A stretch of DNA of 56,860 nt. Origin: an uncultured Bacteroidota bacterium (lineage in GTDB: Bacteria > Bacteroidota > Bacteroidia > Chitinophagales > Saprospiraceae). Shown in pieces: positions 56,748 to 56,860 of the stretch; position 1 is the stretch's first letter; each line of letters starts with the position of its first letter. The translations under genes were made by a program, and so were the position numbers. The notes under the pieces were generated by a model, which saw only the letters and a program-made list of their open reading frames with translations, searched no databases and had not been told where the DNA came from. The stretch spans positions 1-56,860 of the forward strand of contig CALMBD010000231.1 of NCBI GenBank assembly GCA_937861115.1, in the 5' to 3' direction.

Positions 56748-56860
56748 TTAAATACGTATGCTGCTCAAAGAATCCATTATCCCAAACACACGGAGCAACC
56801 AAAGCACTACGATGACCACAGCCACTATGTTGAGGATGTTTTTGATCTTGCGATCCATCG
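56748..56860 (-). CDS. Thivi_2564-family membrane protein, 5' end outside window
   Basis: The last 36 codons of a leftward gene read MDRKIKNILNIVAVVIVVLW and then LLRVFGIMDSLSSIRI before the TAA at 56748-56750. I recall this as the C-terminal half of Thivi_2564-family small membrane proteins, in which the preceding residue is proline. The two edge bases (CG) are consistent with a CCG proline codon, so the true start probably lies beyond 56860. One hydrophobic helix is visible. Its function is unknown; homologues sit near stress genes. Confidence 0.72.
   Translation of the reverse strand, partial: MDRKIKNILNIVAVVIVVLWLLRVFGIMDSLSSIRI

Overview
The window is chromosomal DNA of a Bacteroidota bacterium, most likely a Saprospiria-like lineage (Lewinella/Haliscomenobacter type). 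The signs are a short primary sigma factor without region 1.1, a SusC/SusD pair, several large secreted proteins ending in type IX secretion (T9SS) sorting domains, dockerin/HYR-like giant proteins, and many copies of the Bacteroidota -7 promoter box TAnnTTTG directly upstream of genes. There are no rRNA, tRNA, CRISPR or prophage genes. Most of the window is ordinary single-copy core genome.

Bases 1-5225: the edge of a possible leftward gene, a Crp/Fnr regulator, a secreted PPAD/agmatine-deiminase-like enzyme with a T9SS tail, a YdeI-like protein, a PfkB sugar kinase and an unknown protein. Bases 5226-7724: groES-groEL with a well-defined promoter and terminator. Bases 7964-14855: a 1663-residue secreted HYR/dockerin/cohesin-like protein and a PKD protein, both with T9SS tails. 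Bases 14899-17062: a leftward lipB - unknown - membrane protein - msrB operon, divergent from pyrG. Bases 18876-25195: a MacB-like permease, a SusA-like GH13 enzyme, metZ, a small lipoprotein and the primary sigma factor. Bases 25450-35854: a secreted metalloprotease, an AcpH-like protein, ychF, a tandem-repeat patch, a HAD phosphatase, a DUF4407 protein, accD with an SdiA-regulated-like lipoprotein, ccmB and a flavin monooxygenase.

Bases 35814-53449 are a glycan utilization locus (PUL). An AraC regulator faces a rightward run of susC, susD, a large secreted protein with an unrecognised catalytic-looking domain plus LamG and T9SS tail, a five-LamG/two-FN3 protein, a cytoplasmic GH130 enzyme, an MFS sugar transporter and a lipoprotein. 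That lipoprotein is a stand-alone paralogue of the unrecognised domain. No known endo-glycanase is encoded, so the duplicated domain is the best candidate for the outer-surface depolymerase. GH130 and MFS would import and phosphorolyse the product, probably a manno-oligosaccharide. This is the most likely undescribed system in the window.

Bases 53450-56860: a 159-bp MITE-like palindrome with perfect 21-bp terminal inverted repeats and a TTA target duplication, then a stress-type cluster. The cluster holds an HMA-like/AraC fusion regulator whose metal motif is degenerate, an unknown secreted protein, a 59-residue charged protein, an SPFH protein, a small tail-anchored protein and the edge of a Thivi_2564-family membrane protein.
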